Source of the DNA: Halovenus sp.
Lineage (GTDB): Archaea > Halobacteriota > Halobacteria > Halobacteriales > Haloarculaceae
DNA length: 40,243 nucleotides
Reading direction: 5' to 3'
Assembly: GCA_028274925.1 (NCBI GenBank)
Contig: JAQCNR010000459.1
Location: 1-40,243 of the forward strand
This document shows positions 31,858-39,602 of the stretch, one piece after another. Made by a program: the position numbers and the translations under genes. Numbering within the stretch: position 1 is the stretch's first letter; each line of letters opens with the position of its first letter. The notes under the pieces were generated by a model, which worked only from the letters and a program-made list of their open reading frames with translations, searched no databases and was not told the DNA's origin.

Positions 31858-32549
31858 AACTCCTCGATGTAGGGCCGGAGGTCCAGTTCGAGCGTCCACG
31901 ACGTTTTGTCCTGTTCGACGAGATGCCAGTACGACTCGGCGATTTCGTCCGGGTCGAGCAACGAGTCCTCGTCTCGGTTGGGCTGTTGACGACCCATCGT
32001 CGGCGTCGAAATCTGGCCGTCGATGACGACGTGAGCGACGTGAATCCCCTCGGGGCCGAGTTCGCGGGCCATCGATTCGGCCATTCCCCGAACGGCGAAT
32101 TTCGCAGCACTGAACCCGAGCGCACCGTCACGACCCCGAACCGCAGAGGTCGCGCCGGTGAAGATGATCGTCCCGCCGTCGTCCATGTCGGCGACGGCCT
32201 GCTGTGAGCAGACCAACGCTCCCTGTCCCGAGACTCGCCAGGCCTGCTCGAACTCGTCGGGAGAGATATCACGAACCCCTTTCCAGGCCGCGCCACTGGC
32301 GTGGTTGACGAGAATATCGACCGCTCCGAACGCGTCCCGGACTTCGTCGAACGCCTCGGCAACACGCTCCTCGTCGGTGATGTCTGTCGGAACGCCGATT
32401 GCCTGCTCACCGAGTTCTGCCGAAAGTTCGTCGAGATAGCCTGTCGAACGGGCGAACAATCCCACCTGGCAGCCCTCGTCGATGAACTTCCGTGCGAGTG
32501 ACTCCCCCAGTCCGGGGCCGACGCCAGCGATGACTGCTGTCTGTGACAT
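31854..32549 (-). CDS. SDR-family protein with Phe at the catalytic Tyr position
   Basis: 231 residues with a Rossmann glycine motif GVGPGLG (9-15), VNHASGAAW in place of NNAG, and IIFTGATSAVRGRDGALGFS followed by AAKFAVRGMAESM. The YxxxK motif is FSAAK (Phe146, Lys150), so the catalytic tyrosine is missing. A group of SDR-like proteins with an (F)xxAKFALRGLAQSMA signature is known, and their chemistry is not established. The C-terminal PYIEEF and LDPDEIAESYWHLVEQD also fit that group. Oxidoreductase activity cannot be assumed. Confidence 0.82.
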   Translation of the reverse strand: MSQTAVIAGVGPGLGESLARKFIDEGCQVGLFARSTGYLDELSAELGEQAIGVPTDITDEERVAEAFDEVRDAFGAVDILVNHASGAAWKGVRDISPDEFEQAWRVSGQGALVCSQQAVADMDDGGTIIFTGATSAVRGRDGALGFSAAKFAVRGMAESMARELGPEGIHVAHVVIDGQISTPTMGRQQPNRDEDSLLDPDEIAESYWHLVEQDKTSWTLELDLRPYIEEF

Positions 32550-32600
32550 ACTGCTCTCTGTGCGCGCCGCGAGTATAACTCTCGGGGCAGATTTGCAAAC

Positions 32601-32957
32601 TCACAACGCTGCTGCGAGCACCCACGCAAGCCCCACAGCCAGCGCACACAGCGCAAATGTTCCGAACGCATACCCGACAGCCCGTTTCAGTTTTCCACGC
32701 TCCCAGAGCCGAACCGTCTCGACAGAAAAGGACGAGTAGGTGGTAAACGAGCCACACGTACCGGTTCCGACCAGCAAGGCAATTTCTGTCGAGGCCCCAA
32801 TCGCAGTCACAAGACCCAGCGCGAAACTTCCGAGCACGTTGACTGTGAGCGTATCGAGTGGAATCGACTCTGCTGGGACGACCTCGCCAACGAGATACCG
32901 GAGGATAGCGCCGATTGCCCCGCCGAACCCGACGAGTTGTATCGCCAGTAGTTCCAT
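32601..32957 (-). CDS. crcB: Fluoride efflux channel CrcB subunit
   Basis: 118 residues with four membrane helices. CrcB/Fluc signatures are GGAIGAILRYLVG, LTVNVLGSFALG and GTCGSFTTYSSFSVETVRL (the TYSTF-type Phe box). It is a F- channel that protects the cell from cytosolic fluoride. The start overlaps the stop of the upstream crcB gene (TGATG); a GTG one codon earlier is the alternative start. Together the two form a heterodimeric dual-topology channel. Confidence 0.93.
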   Translation of the reverse strand: MELLAIQLVGFGGAIGAILRYLVGEVVPAESIPLDTLTVNVLGSFALGLVTAIGASTEIALLVGTGTCGSFTTYSSFSVETVRLWERGKLKRAVGYAFGTFALCALAVGLAWVLAAAL

Positions 32958-33337
32958 CACCGCTCACCTCCCGCACGAGCGAGCGCCCGCCCACCGAGCA
33001 CGCCGACGAATCCGAGCGCGTAACTCCCGAGGACGTAGCCAGCGCCAAGGACAGGCGTGGCTGTGAGCGCGTCCACGACGAACGTCGAGTAGGTGGTGAA
33101 CGACGAGAGCATCCCGGTGGCGAGCACACGCCTGCTCGTGGCTGTCAGCCGACCCGTGAACTCCGCTTCGTAGACGATGAGGCCGAGCGCGAAACTCCCG
33201 ACGATGTTGACTATCGCTGTCGCCACGAGCGTCGTCGGAACAAGCACGTCGACCAGATACCGGAGATTCGCGCCGACGAACCCACCAATTCCGACTCCCA
33301 GCACCGCCTCAAGTCGGGCAAGTCGTCTGCCCGCCAT
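32957..33337 (-). CDS. crcB: Fluoride efflux channel CrcB subunit (paralogue)
   Basis: 126 residues, four helices. It has GIGGFVGANLRYLVD, TAIVNIVGSFALGLIV and GMLSSFTTYSTFVVDALTAT, the same signatures as its neighbour. Pairs of crcB genes encode the two oppositely oriented subunits of Fluc channels. The start codon overlaps the stop of the DUF429 gene by 1 bp (TGATG), and its own stop overlaps the next crcB start in the same way. So all three genes are translationally coupled. Confidence 0.93.
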   Translation of the reverse strand: MAGRRLARLEAVLGVGIGGFVGANLRYLVDVLVPTTLVATAIVNIVGSFALGLIVYEAEFTGRLTATSRRVLATGMLSSFTTYSTFVVDALTATPVLGAGYVLGSYALGFVGVLGGRALARAGGER

Positions 33338-34074
33338 CAGTCAAGCAGCGGGTCGGGCGAACGGTAGACGATTTCCATCGGCAATCCATGCTCGTCGGTC
33401 GGTGGGTCCGCCGGGAGCGTTCGCAGCGGTGCGTTCGACGGCCGGGCGGTGTAGGCCAGCACAACGGCGTCGATAACGTCGTTGACGGCGACATCTGCGC
33501 CGTCGGTTGCCTCCGCAACTGCCTGCACGACCGGTGGTGCGTCTGGGTCGTGGCTGGCGAGGACGCGCATCCGTTCGGCGTACCCCCCGGCCCGCCGTTT
33601 CGAGTGTGCGAGCGGTTCGCCAGCGAGTGCACGAAAACAGACCTCTGGGTTCGACTCGCGGAAGGCAGTCCGGGCCTCCGGAACGTTCCGCAGTAGGTCG
33701 TCGACGGCAGCAATCTCGTCGCTGATTGCAAACGCTCGTTTCGAGAGTTCGGTGCCGCTCTTGCGCTCGTTGACGCGCTTGGCGGCCGGATACCGCCGCT
33801 TGCGTGTCGCTTCACGGACCGGCGGCGTGAGTACAGCACCGCTGCGCGGCCCGAGTACCGACCGTGCAAGTTCGTCACACGGTCGTTCCTCGCGGCCGCT
33901 TTCGACCAGTCCAATCGGAATGTTGATCAGAATCCGTGGGTCCTGTTCCTCGTAGCGCTGCCAGAGTTCGCCGACTTCACCGAACAGTTCGGTGTGGTCG
34001 TACCCCGACTCGTCGAACGCGACCGCAAGCCAGCCATCGCTGCTGTAGTCCACGCCGACGAACGTCGCTGCCAT
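33337..34074 (-). CDS. DUF429-domain protein
   Basis: 245 residues. FVGVDYSSDGWLAVAFDE and RILINIPIGLVESGREERPC fit the RNase-H/actin-like first half of DUF429. There follow ARSVLGPRSGAVLTPPVREA and NDVIDAVVLAYTARPSNAPL (the Asp-rich metal-site region). A nuclease or ATPase fold is predicted for the family, but no reaction is established. It is the first gene of an overlapping unit with the two crcB genes. A minus-strand AT box (TTTTTATTC) about 26 bp before the ATG suggests that this is the only promoter of the three. Confidence 0.85.
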   Translation of the reverse strand: MAATFVGVDYSSDGWLAVAFDESGYDHTELFGEVGELWQRYEEQDPRILINIPIGLVESGREERPCDELARSVLGPRSGAVLTPPVREATRKRRYPAAKRVNERKSGTELSKRAFAISDEIAAVDDLLRNVPEARTAFRESNPEVCFRALAGEPLAHSKRRAGGYAERMRVLASHDPDAPPVVQAVAEATDGADVAVNDVIDAVVLAYTARPSNAPLRTLPADPPTDEHGLPMEIVYRSPDPLLD

Positions 34075-34094
34075 ACCTCAGTTTTCGTAGCCCA

Positions 34095-34104
34095 GAATAA
34101 AAAC
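34095..34104 (-). promoter_or_regulatory. TATA-like promoter of the DUF429-crcB-crcB unit
   Basis: GGTTTTTATTCTGG on the minus strand, about 26 bp before the ATG at 34074. Immediately on the other strand AATATTGA (34121-34128) may drive the HIT gene, so the two promoters are back to back. Confidence 0.45.
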
Positions 34105-34154
34105 CCCGGCATCAGTGGGTAATATTGATTTGGCAGGCGAGCAACGGTTCAGAT

Positions 34155-34586
34155 ATGAGCAACGAGAAAACTCTCTTCGAGCAGATTATCGCCGGCGAAA
34201 TACCGAGTTTCACCGTCTACGAGGACGAACACACCTACGCATTCCTCGATGTCAACCCGCTGGCACCGGGGCACACGCTTCTCATCCCGAAACACCCCTA
34301 CGAGCGACTGAACGACATGTCTGCCGAGGAGGCCGCCGAAGTGTTCGGGGTGCTCGCTGACCTCGTCCCCGCCGTCGAGACTGCCGTCGACGCAGACGCG
34401 AGTACCGTTGCGGTCAACAACGGCAAGGAGGCGGGTCAAGAAGTGCCACACGTCCACTGGCACATCATCCCGCGATTCGAGGACGACAACGTCGGCCCGA
34501 TTCACCGACTGTTCGACGGCGTTGACCTCGACGACGACGAGATGAGCGATATCGCGGCAGCGATTGCGTCCGGTCTCTCTGACTGA
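34155..34586 (+). CDS. HIT-family hydrolase/transferase
   Basis: 143 residues with the histidine triad HVHWHII (His99, His101, His103) and the preceding NNGKEAGQEVPHVHWH. FEQIIAGEIPSFTVYEDEHT and LDVNPLAPGHTLLIPKHPYE are typical Hint/HinT segments. It hydrolyses nucleoside phosphoramidates or AMP-linked substrates in this family. The C-terminal third is unusually acidic. ATG 34155 lies about 30 bp after an AT box. Confidence 0.95.
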   Translation: MSNEKTLFEQIIAGEIPSFTVYEDEHTYAFLDVNPLAPGHTLLIPKHPYERLNDMSAEEAAEVFGVLADLVPAVETAVDADASTVAVNNGKEAGQEVPHVHWHIIPRFEDDNVGPIHRLFDGVDLDDDEMSDIAAAIASGLSD

Positions 34587-34610
34587 CTGTCGCTGCCAGA
34601 GATACGTAGG

Positions 34611-34618
34611 TTTATATA
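34611..34618 (+). promoter_or_regulatory. TATA-like promoter of the MinD-like gene
   Basis: TTTATATA, an almost perfect archaeal TATA box, centred 26 bp upstream of the ATG at 34641; a leaderless transcript is predicted. Confidence 0.6.
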
Positions 34619-34640
34619 CACGAACGAGCCAGCAACAGGC

Positions 34641-35372
34641 ATGTCGACTCGAATCGCGACGCTCGTCGGCGCGACGGGCGGCGCAGGAACGACCAGACTC
34701 ACAGTCGAGTCCGCGGCGTTGCTGGCTGCCACCGGCCGGTCGGTCGCGGTGTTCGACGCTGCAGTCCAGACGCAGGGACTCGCTGCCTACACCGACGGCC
34801 GCATCGACAGCGACCTGACCGCGCTACTCACAGGCGAAGCCGAACTCGACGAGACGCTGTACGAGATGGACCTCGACCTCCCAGGTACTGTTTCGCTCTG
34901 TCCAGCCCACGCACCGTTCGAGCGCCTCGCACGGGCGAAAACCGCGGGCGCGGCCAACCGATTCGAGCAACAACTCGCCGCGGCGGCCATCTCTCACGAC
35001 GCTGTACTGGTGGACACGCCGCCGATTGGTGGCAATCAGGCTATCGCTGCTGTCGAGGCTGCTGACCGCGTTGGAATCGTCGCCCCGGACACCCACCGCG
35101 GCAACGACGGACTCGCGCTGGCCCAGGAACGACTGGCTGATATTGGCCACGCTGCAACAGTTGTGCTCGCGAACCGCGCCGACGACGGCCCAGTTGAGGC
35201 CAACGTGGCTGTTCCGGAAAGTTCGGTGACAGCGCCCCGTGAGGCTCCCGCCTGTGTCCCGACTAACGAGCAGTTCACGCCGGCAGTTGCCGCGGCTGTC
35301 GAGCAGTTGCTCGGCGTCGATATCGATATCGAACCAGAAGAATCAGGTCGACTCTCCGGACTGCTCGGCTAG
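34641..35372 (+). CDS. MinD/ParA-like protein with a lysine-less P-loop
   Basis: 243 residues with the ParA/MinD fold: TLVGATGGAGTTRLTVESAA at the N-terminus, VAVFDAAVQTQGLAAYTDGR as the Walker A' segment, and DAVLVDTPPIGGNQAIAAVE as Walker B. The deviant Walker A KGGxGKT is replaced by ATGGAGTT, so both lysines are missing while the glycines remain. This suggests weak or no ATP hydrolysis; it may be a nucleotide-sensing or scaffold member. No membrane-targeting amphipathic helix is evident. It is convergent with PspA, overlapping 4 bp at the stops. Confidence 0.82.
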   Translation: MSTRIATLVGATGGAGTTRLTVESAALLAATGRSVAVFDAAVQTQGLAAYTDGRIDSDLTALLTGEAELDETLYEMDLDLPGTVSLCPAHAPFERLARAKTAGAANRFEQQLAAAAISHDAVLVDTPPIGGNQAIAAVEAADRVGIVAPDTHRGNDGLALAQERLADIGHAATVVLANRADDGPVEANVAVPESSVTAPREAPACVPTNEQFTPAVAAAVEQLLGVDIDIEPEESGRLSGLLG

Positions 35373-36205
35373 TTTTCTTCTTTGAGGTCTTCGAGTTCGG
35401 ATTCGATCTCTGCCTCGGAGACATCCGTCTCGGCGTCCGTGTCGGCCGCCTCGCTGCTGTCGGCTGTCTCGTTGTCTCCTGTTTCGCTGGTCTCTGTCTC
35501 AGCGTCCGCCTCGCCCATCTCGGATTTGAGCGTCTCCAGTTCGCGGTCGACAGCACCGTCGGTTGCCAGTTGGTCGAGTTCGCGGTCCAAATCGCTTTTG
35601 TCCGAAATCTGGTTTTCGAGTGCGCCGCTCTCCCGGAGTTCATCTAGTGCCGCCGCACGCGCTTCCATATCCTCTGTCTGCTCTTGGGCGCGTTCGATGG
35701 TGCGAGAGACGTCGTCCATCTCTTCGCCTGCGCCGGTCATCGCTTCGTTGACCTTCGCGCTGGCCTCGGCGGCCTCGTAGCGCGCTTTCATCGTCTCCTT
35801 TTTCGTTCGGAACTCCTCGATCTGGCGTTTGAGCTCGTCTTTCTGCGAGATGAGATTGTCCTGTTTGGTTTCGAGGTCGCCAATCTGGCGCTCCAGATCG
35901 TCGATCTGGCGCATCTTCTGTTTTTTCTTCTCTAAGGCTTTCCGCGCCAAGTCGTCGCGGTCCTGTTCGACTGCCTCGCGGGCCTGTTCGTTGTGTCGCT
36001 CGACGTTCTCTTCGAGGCGACGCTTCTGAATCTCTAGCCGTTTTTTCTGTGTCGTCAGGTCGGCAATGCCCTGTTTGACGCTTTGCAGTTGGTCCTGAAG
36101 CTGTTCGTAGGAGTAATCGAGTTGCTGGCCGGGGTCTTCAGCCCGGTTGAGCAACGAGTTGACTTTTGACCTGATTATCTGTGACGTTCGCGAGAGGATT
36201 CCCAT
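35369..36205 (-). CDS. pspA: PspA/IM30-family coiled-coil protein
   Basis: 278 residues. The first 215 form the PspA alpha-helical hairpin: MGILSRTSQIIRSKVNSLLN, EDPGQQLDYSYEQLQDQLQ, repeated heptads, and KVNEAMTGAGEEMDDVSRTI. PspA, IM30 and Vipp1 are ESCRT-III-like proteins that coat and repair the cell membrane. A C-terminal extension of about 60 residues rich in D, E and T (ADAETETSETGDNETADSSE) is a halophilic addition. Its start is 56 bp from the divergent alpha/beta hydrolase, and an AT box is shared between them. Confidence 0.93.
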   Translation of the reverse strand: MGILSRTSQIIRSKVNSLLNRAEDPGQQLDYSYEQLQDQLQSVKQGIADLTTQKKRLEIQKRRLEENVERHNEQAREAVEQDRDDLARKALEKKKQKMRQIDDLERQIGDLETKQDNLISQKDELKRQIEEFRTKKETMKARYEAAEASAKVNEAMTGAGEEMDDVSRTIERAQEQTEDMEARAAALDELRESGALENQISDKSDLDRELDQLATDGAVDRELETLKSEMGEADAETETSETGDNETADSSEAADTDAETDVSEAEIESELEDLKEEN

Positions 36206-36230
36206 ACGAGCATAAGGGTCCGCCCAACCT

Positions 36231-36238
36231 TAAAATTC
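36231..36238. promoter_or_regulatory. Shared bidirectional AT box
   Basis: The palindrome-like TTAAAATT is about 29 bp before the pspA ATG (36205, minus) and 27 bp before the hydrolase ATG (36261, plus). One TATA-like element could thus serve both divergent genes, with leaderless starts in both directions. Confidence 0.4.
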
Positions 36239-36260
36239 TTACATCTGTTTACGACTCAGT

Positions 36261-36851
36261 ATGGATGACCCCAACCGTCTCCCGGGCAGTCGCGACGTTC
36301 GGACAACACTCGACGGCCCGGAGACGGACCGAGTAGTCGTCGCTTGCCCGCCACATCCGCAGTTCGGCGGTGACCGCTACGACAGCCGTCTGCGCGCCGT
36401 CAGTGACGCGCTAGCCGAGCGTGATATCGCCTGCCTGCGCATCGATTACGGTCCGTTCGACGACGGCCGAGCAGAACAGACCGACGCACTCGCGGCGGTC
36501 GAGTGGGCAAGCGAGCGCTGTGAGACGGTCGGGCTGTTTGGCTACAGTTTCGGCGGTGCTGTTGCGCTGGCGGCCGCGACAGGCACTGACGAGCTACGCG
36601 CTGTCTCGGCGCTCGCACCGGCCGCAAGCAGTGTCGAGGGCTTCGACCCTGCAGAGTTGAACGCCATCGACTGCCCGGCACAGGTTGTCTATGGCGAACG
36701 GGACGACACCGCAGACTGGCAGTCGGTCGTCCAGCAAGCCGAACCCCTCGGCTGGCGTGTCGATTCACTGCCGGCCGACCACTTCTTTGTCGGCCAGCAG
36801 AGCCGTGTCGCTGAGTTGGTCGCTGACTTTCTCGCAGACAATTTCGACTAG
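36261..36851 (+). CDS. Alpha/beta hydrolase
   Basis: 196 residues, small, without a lid domain. The nucleophile elbow GYSFGG has Ser96. The acid is Asp148 in VVYGERDDTADW and the base His174 in PADHFF. The strand-turn CPPHPQFGGDRYDSRLRAVS begins the fold. It resembles the KANL3/Tex30 and dienelactone-hydrolase-like group; the substrate is unknown. It is divergent from pspA, so a membrane-stress or lipid-related role is conceivable but not shown. Confidence 0.88.
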   Translation: MDDPNRLPGSRDVRTTLDGPETDRVVVACPPHPQFGGDRYDSRLRAVSDALAERDIACLRIDYGPFDDGRAEQTDALAAVEWASERCETVGLFGYSFGGAVALAAATGTDELRAVSALAPAASSVEGFDPAELNAIDCPAQVVYGERDDTADWQSVVQQAEPLGWRVDSLPADHFFVGQQSRVAELVADFLADNFD

Positions 36852-36899
36852 TGGTCGCCGTCGCTGTTCGGCAGTCCTGTTCCATACTGCCGGACGTAC

Positions 36900-36916
36900 G
36901 CCTCGCAAAGCGAGGC
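36900..36916. repeat. Hairpin GCCTCGC-AAA-GCGAGGC
   Basis: A perfect 7-bp stem with a 3-nt loop, 48 bp after the hydrolase stop. It probably belongs to the hydrolase transcript's 3' end. The same stem design occurs at 17121. Confidence 0.6.
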
Positions 36917-36923
36917 ATTTCCA

Positions 36924-36950
36924 CTGAACGCGAGCGAAGTGAGCGTTCAG
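36924..36950. repeat. Hairpin CTGAACGC-N11-GCGTTCAG
   Basis: 8-bp inverted repeat with an 11-nt centre GAGCGAAGTGA, followed by CCTTTTTC. A T-rich run after a GC stem is terminator-like on the plus strand. GCGAGCGAAGTGAGC-type words are common haloarchaeal repeats. Confidence 0.55.
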
Positions 36951-36960
36951 CCTTTTTCAC

Positions 36961-37014
36961 CCACGTTTTTTCGACGCGTGGTGTGCGAAGCACACCCAAG
37001 TCGAAAAAAGGTGG
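36961..37014. repeat. Long imperfect inverted repeat with nested hairpin upstream of pyrG
   Basis: CCACGTTTTTTCGAC (36961-36975) pairs with GTCGAAAAAAGGTGG (37000-37014) with one mismatch. Inside, GGTGTGC-GAA-GCACACC (36980-36996) forms a perfect second stem. The 54-bp structure ends 38 bp before the pyrG ATG, where a promoter or leader should be. It may be a leader RNA structure or a bidirectional terminator; its AT-rich arms could also serve as the promoter. Confidence 0.6.
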
Positions 37015-37052
37015 TCCGAAAGGAATTTGAGCGTCCCAAGCACACGGTCAGT

Positions 37053-38684
37053 ATGCCGGAACCAGACACAGGATATGACCCGACGCTGGGTCGGAAGTTC
37101 ATTTTCGTGACAGGCGGGGTGATGTCCGGGCTTGGCAAGGGAATCACCGCCGCGAGTACAGGCCGACTGCTCGCAAACGCCGGGTTCGACGTGACCGCGG
37201 TCAAAATCGACCCGTATCTCAACGTCGACGCCGGAACGATGAACCCCTTCGAGCACGGGGAAGTGTACGTCCTCAAAGACGGCGGCGAAGTCGACCTGGA
37301 CCTGGGCAACTACGAGCGATTCCTCGATATCGATATGACCTTCGACCACAACGTCACCACCGGGAAGGTCTACCAGGACGTCATCGAGAAAGAACGCGCC
37401 GGTGACTATCTCGGGAAGACTGTCCAGATTATTCCTCACATCACCGACGGCATCAAACAGCGAGTCCGCGAGGCGGCCGTTGGCAGCGATGTCTGTATCG
37501 TCGAAGTCGGCGGCACCGTCGGCGACATCGAGGGGATGCCCTACCTCGAAGCCCTGCGTCAGTTCGCCCACGAGGAAGACGAGGAAGATATTCTCTTTAC
37601 TCACGTCACCCTCGTTCCGTACTCGAAAAACGGCGAGCAGAAGACCAAGCCAACCCAGCACAGCGTCAAGGAACTCCGAAGCATTGGCCTGCAGCCAGAT
37701 ATTCTCGTAGGGCGGTGTGAGGACAAACTCCACCCGGACGTCAAGGAGAAAATCGCGCTGTTCTGTGACGTGCCGACCAACGCCGTCTTCTCGAATCCCG
37801 ACGTCGAGGACATCTACCACGTCCCGCTGATGGTCGAGGACGAGGGCCTCGACGAGTACGTGATGGAGCATCTCGGACTCGCCGACGAAGCACTGCCGGA
37901 GGGCGAGCGCGACACCAAGTGGCGTGACCTCGTCACCCGCGATAAAGAAGGCACCGTCAAAATTGCCCTCGTCGGCAAATACGGGCTGGAGGACGCGTAC
38001 ATCTCCGTTCACGAGGCGCTGAAACACGCCGGTCTGGAGAAGCAGGTCAACGTCGAGCGCAAGTGGCTTCACGCCGAGGACCTCGCCGACGGCCACGACG
38101 GCAAACTCGACGACGTCGACGGAGTTGTCGTCCCCGGCGGCTTCGGGTCCCGCGGAACAGAGGGCAAAATCGAGGCGATTCGGTATGCTCGTGAGAACGA
38201 CGTTCCGTTCCTCGGGCTCTGCCTTGGCTTCCAGATGGCCGTCGTCGAGTACGCTCGGAACATCCTCGGACTGGAGGGTGCTCACTCCGCCGAACTCAAC
38301 GAAGAGACGCCACATCCTGTCATCGACCTTCTCCCAGAGCAGAAAGACCTCGACGACATGGGCGGAACGATGCGACTCGGTTCCTACGATACTGAACTCA
38401 AATCCGGAACGCTGGCCAACGACCTCTACGAGGGGGCGACGTGTACCGAGCGCCACCGCCACCGCTACGAGGTCAACCTCGACTATATCGACGACCTCGA
38501 AGACGCAGGACTTGTGTTCTCGGGGACCGCAGGACCACGTATGGAAATTCTCGAACTTCCCGACCACCCGTACTTCTTCGGGACGCAGTTCCACCCCGAG
38601 TTTCGCTCGCGCCCGACTCGTGCCAGCCCACCCTTCGTTGGGTTTCTCGATGCAATCACCTCACTGCAGGGGGGTGAGAACTGA
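37053..38684 (+). CDS. pyrG: CTP synthase (glutamine hydrolysing)
   Basis: 543 residues. The N-terminal synthase domain has FVTGGVMSGLGKGITAASTG as the ATP loop, then VKIDPYLNVDAGTMNPFEHG and EVGGTVGDIEGMPYLEALRQ. The C-terminal glutamine amidotransferase domain has VVVPGGFGSRG, FLGLCLGFQMA with the nucleophile Cys, and FFGTQFHPEFRSRPT with the His-Pro-Glu triad. It converts UTP + glutamine + ATP to CTP. ATG 37053 was chosen because MPEPDTGYDPTLGRKFIFVT begins the fold; an upstream frame is encoded by the hairpins. Its stop overlaps the guaA start (TGATG). Confidence 0.97.
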   Translation: MPEPDTGYDPTLGRKFIFVTGGVMSGLGKGITAASTGRLLANAGFDVTAVKIDPYLNVDAGTMNPFEHGEVYVLKDGGEVDLDLGNYERFLDIDMTFDHNVTTGKVYQDVIEKERAGDYLGKTVQIIPHITDGIKQRVREAAVGSDVCIVEVGGTVGDIEGMPYLEALRQFAHEEDEEDILFTHVTLVPYSKNGEQKTKPTQHSVKELRSIGLQPDILVGRCEDKLHPDVKEKIALFCDVPTNAVFSNPDVEDIYHVPLMVEDEGLDEYVMEHLGLADEALPEGERDTKWRDLVTRDKEGTVKIALVGKYGLEDAYISVHEALKHAGLEKQVNVERKWLHAEDLADGHDGKLDDVDGVVVPGGFGSRGTEGKIEAIRYARENDVPFLGLCLGFQMAVVEYARNILGLEGAHSAELNEETPHPVIDLLPEQKDLDDMGGTMRLGSYDTELKSGTLANDLYEGATCTERHRHRYEVNLDYIDDLEDAGLVFSGTAGPRMEILELPDHPYFFGTQFHPEFRSRPTRASPPFVGFLDAITSLQGGEN

Positions 38685-39601
38685 TGGTTGACGTTGACTC
38701 CTTTATCGAGGAGAAACTCGAGGAAATCGCCACCGAAGTCGGCGACGAAAACGCAGTCATTGCACTCTCCGGCGGTGTCGACTCCTCGACCGCTGCTGCA
38801 CTCGCCTACGAGGCAATCGGCGACCAACTCACGCCAGTCTACGTCGACACTGGTCTGATGCGCAAAGGCGAGACCGAGGAAATCAGGGAGACGTTCTCCT
38901 ACATGGACTCGCTGCGAATCATCGACGCCCAAGACCGATTCCTCGACGCGCTCTCGGGTATCACCGACCCCGAAGAGAAACGGCACGTTATCGGCGAGCA
39001 GTTCATCCGCGAGTTCGAGACGGTTGCCAACGACGTGGACGCGGACTATCTGGTGCAGGGAACCATCTATCCTGACCGCATCGAGAGTGAGGGAACCATC
39101 AAGTCCCACCACAACGTCGGCGGCCTCCCCGAACACATCGACTTCGAGGGAATCGTCGAACCGATGCGCGACCTCTACAAAGACGAGGTCCGCGAAGTTG
39201 CCCGCGAACTCGACCTAGAGGAAATCATCTCCGAGCGAATGCCGTTCCCCGGCCCCGGACTTGCCGTCCGCATCATCGGCGAGATTACCGAGGAGAAACT
39301 GGAAGTTGCTCGTGAGTCGAACCACGTCGTCGAAGAGGAACTCGAAGAGTACGACCCGTGGCAGGCGCTGGCGGCGGTCATCGGCAAGGCGACTGGTGTC
39401 AAGGGTGACAACCGTGTTCACGGCTGGGTTGTCTCGGTTCGCTCCGTGGAATCCCGCGATGGAATGACGGCTCGTGCGCAGGAAATTGACTGGGAGACAC
39501 TCCAGCGCATCCAGTCACGCATCACCGGCGAGAACGAAACTGTGGCCCGCGTCGTCTACGATGTGACGCACAAACCACCCGCGACAATCGAGTACGAGTA
39601 A
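38684..39601 (+). CDS. guaA: GMP synthase subunit B (ATP-pyrophosphatase)
   Basis: 305 residues, the archaeal separate synthetase subunit (GuaAb). The PP-loop is VIALSGGVDSSTAAAL (about 26-41). HHNVGGLPEHIDFEGIVEPM, RMPFPGPGLAVRIIGEITEE and the C-terminal VVYDVTHKPPATIEYE are dimerisation and XMP-binding segments. It adenylates XMP and transfers ammonia to give GMP, working with a separate glutaminase subunit not present here. It is translationally coupled to pyrG, giving a purine/pyrimidine amidotransferase unit. Confidence 0.96.
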   Translation: MVDVDSFIEEKLEEIATEVGDENAVIALSGGVDSSTAAALAYEAIGDQLTPVYVDTGLMRKGETEEIRETFSYMDSLRIIDAQDRFLDALSGITDPEEKRHVIGEQFIREFETVANDVDADYLVQGTIYPDRIESEGTIKSHHNVGGLPEHIDFEGIVEPMRDLYKDEVREVARELDLEEIISERMPFPGPGLAVRIIGEITEEKLEVARESNHVVEEELEEYDPWQALAAVIGKATGVKGDNRVHGWVVSVRSVESRDGMTARAQEIDWETLQRIQSRITGENETVARVVYDVTHKPPATIEYE

Positions 39602-39602
39602 G

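Noticed and set aside
34075..34120. Possible fluoride riboswitch before the DUF429-crcB unit (minus strand CTGATGCC)
   Set aside because: Only a short match to the conserved GATG words is present. The paired stems and the second conserved block are missing, and the AT box places transcription start after this stretch.
36939..37052. N-terminal extension of CTP synthase from the ATG at 36939
   Set aside because: It would be encoded by the hairpin block and has no family counterpart. PyrG proteins begin near MPEPDTGYDP/KFIFVTGG.
36957..38594. 545-residue minus-strand frame opposite pyrG
   Set aside because: Mirror of pyrG. The plus strand has every CTP synthase motif, and the minus frame has none of any family.
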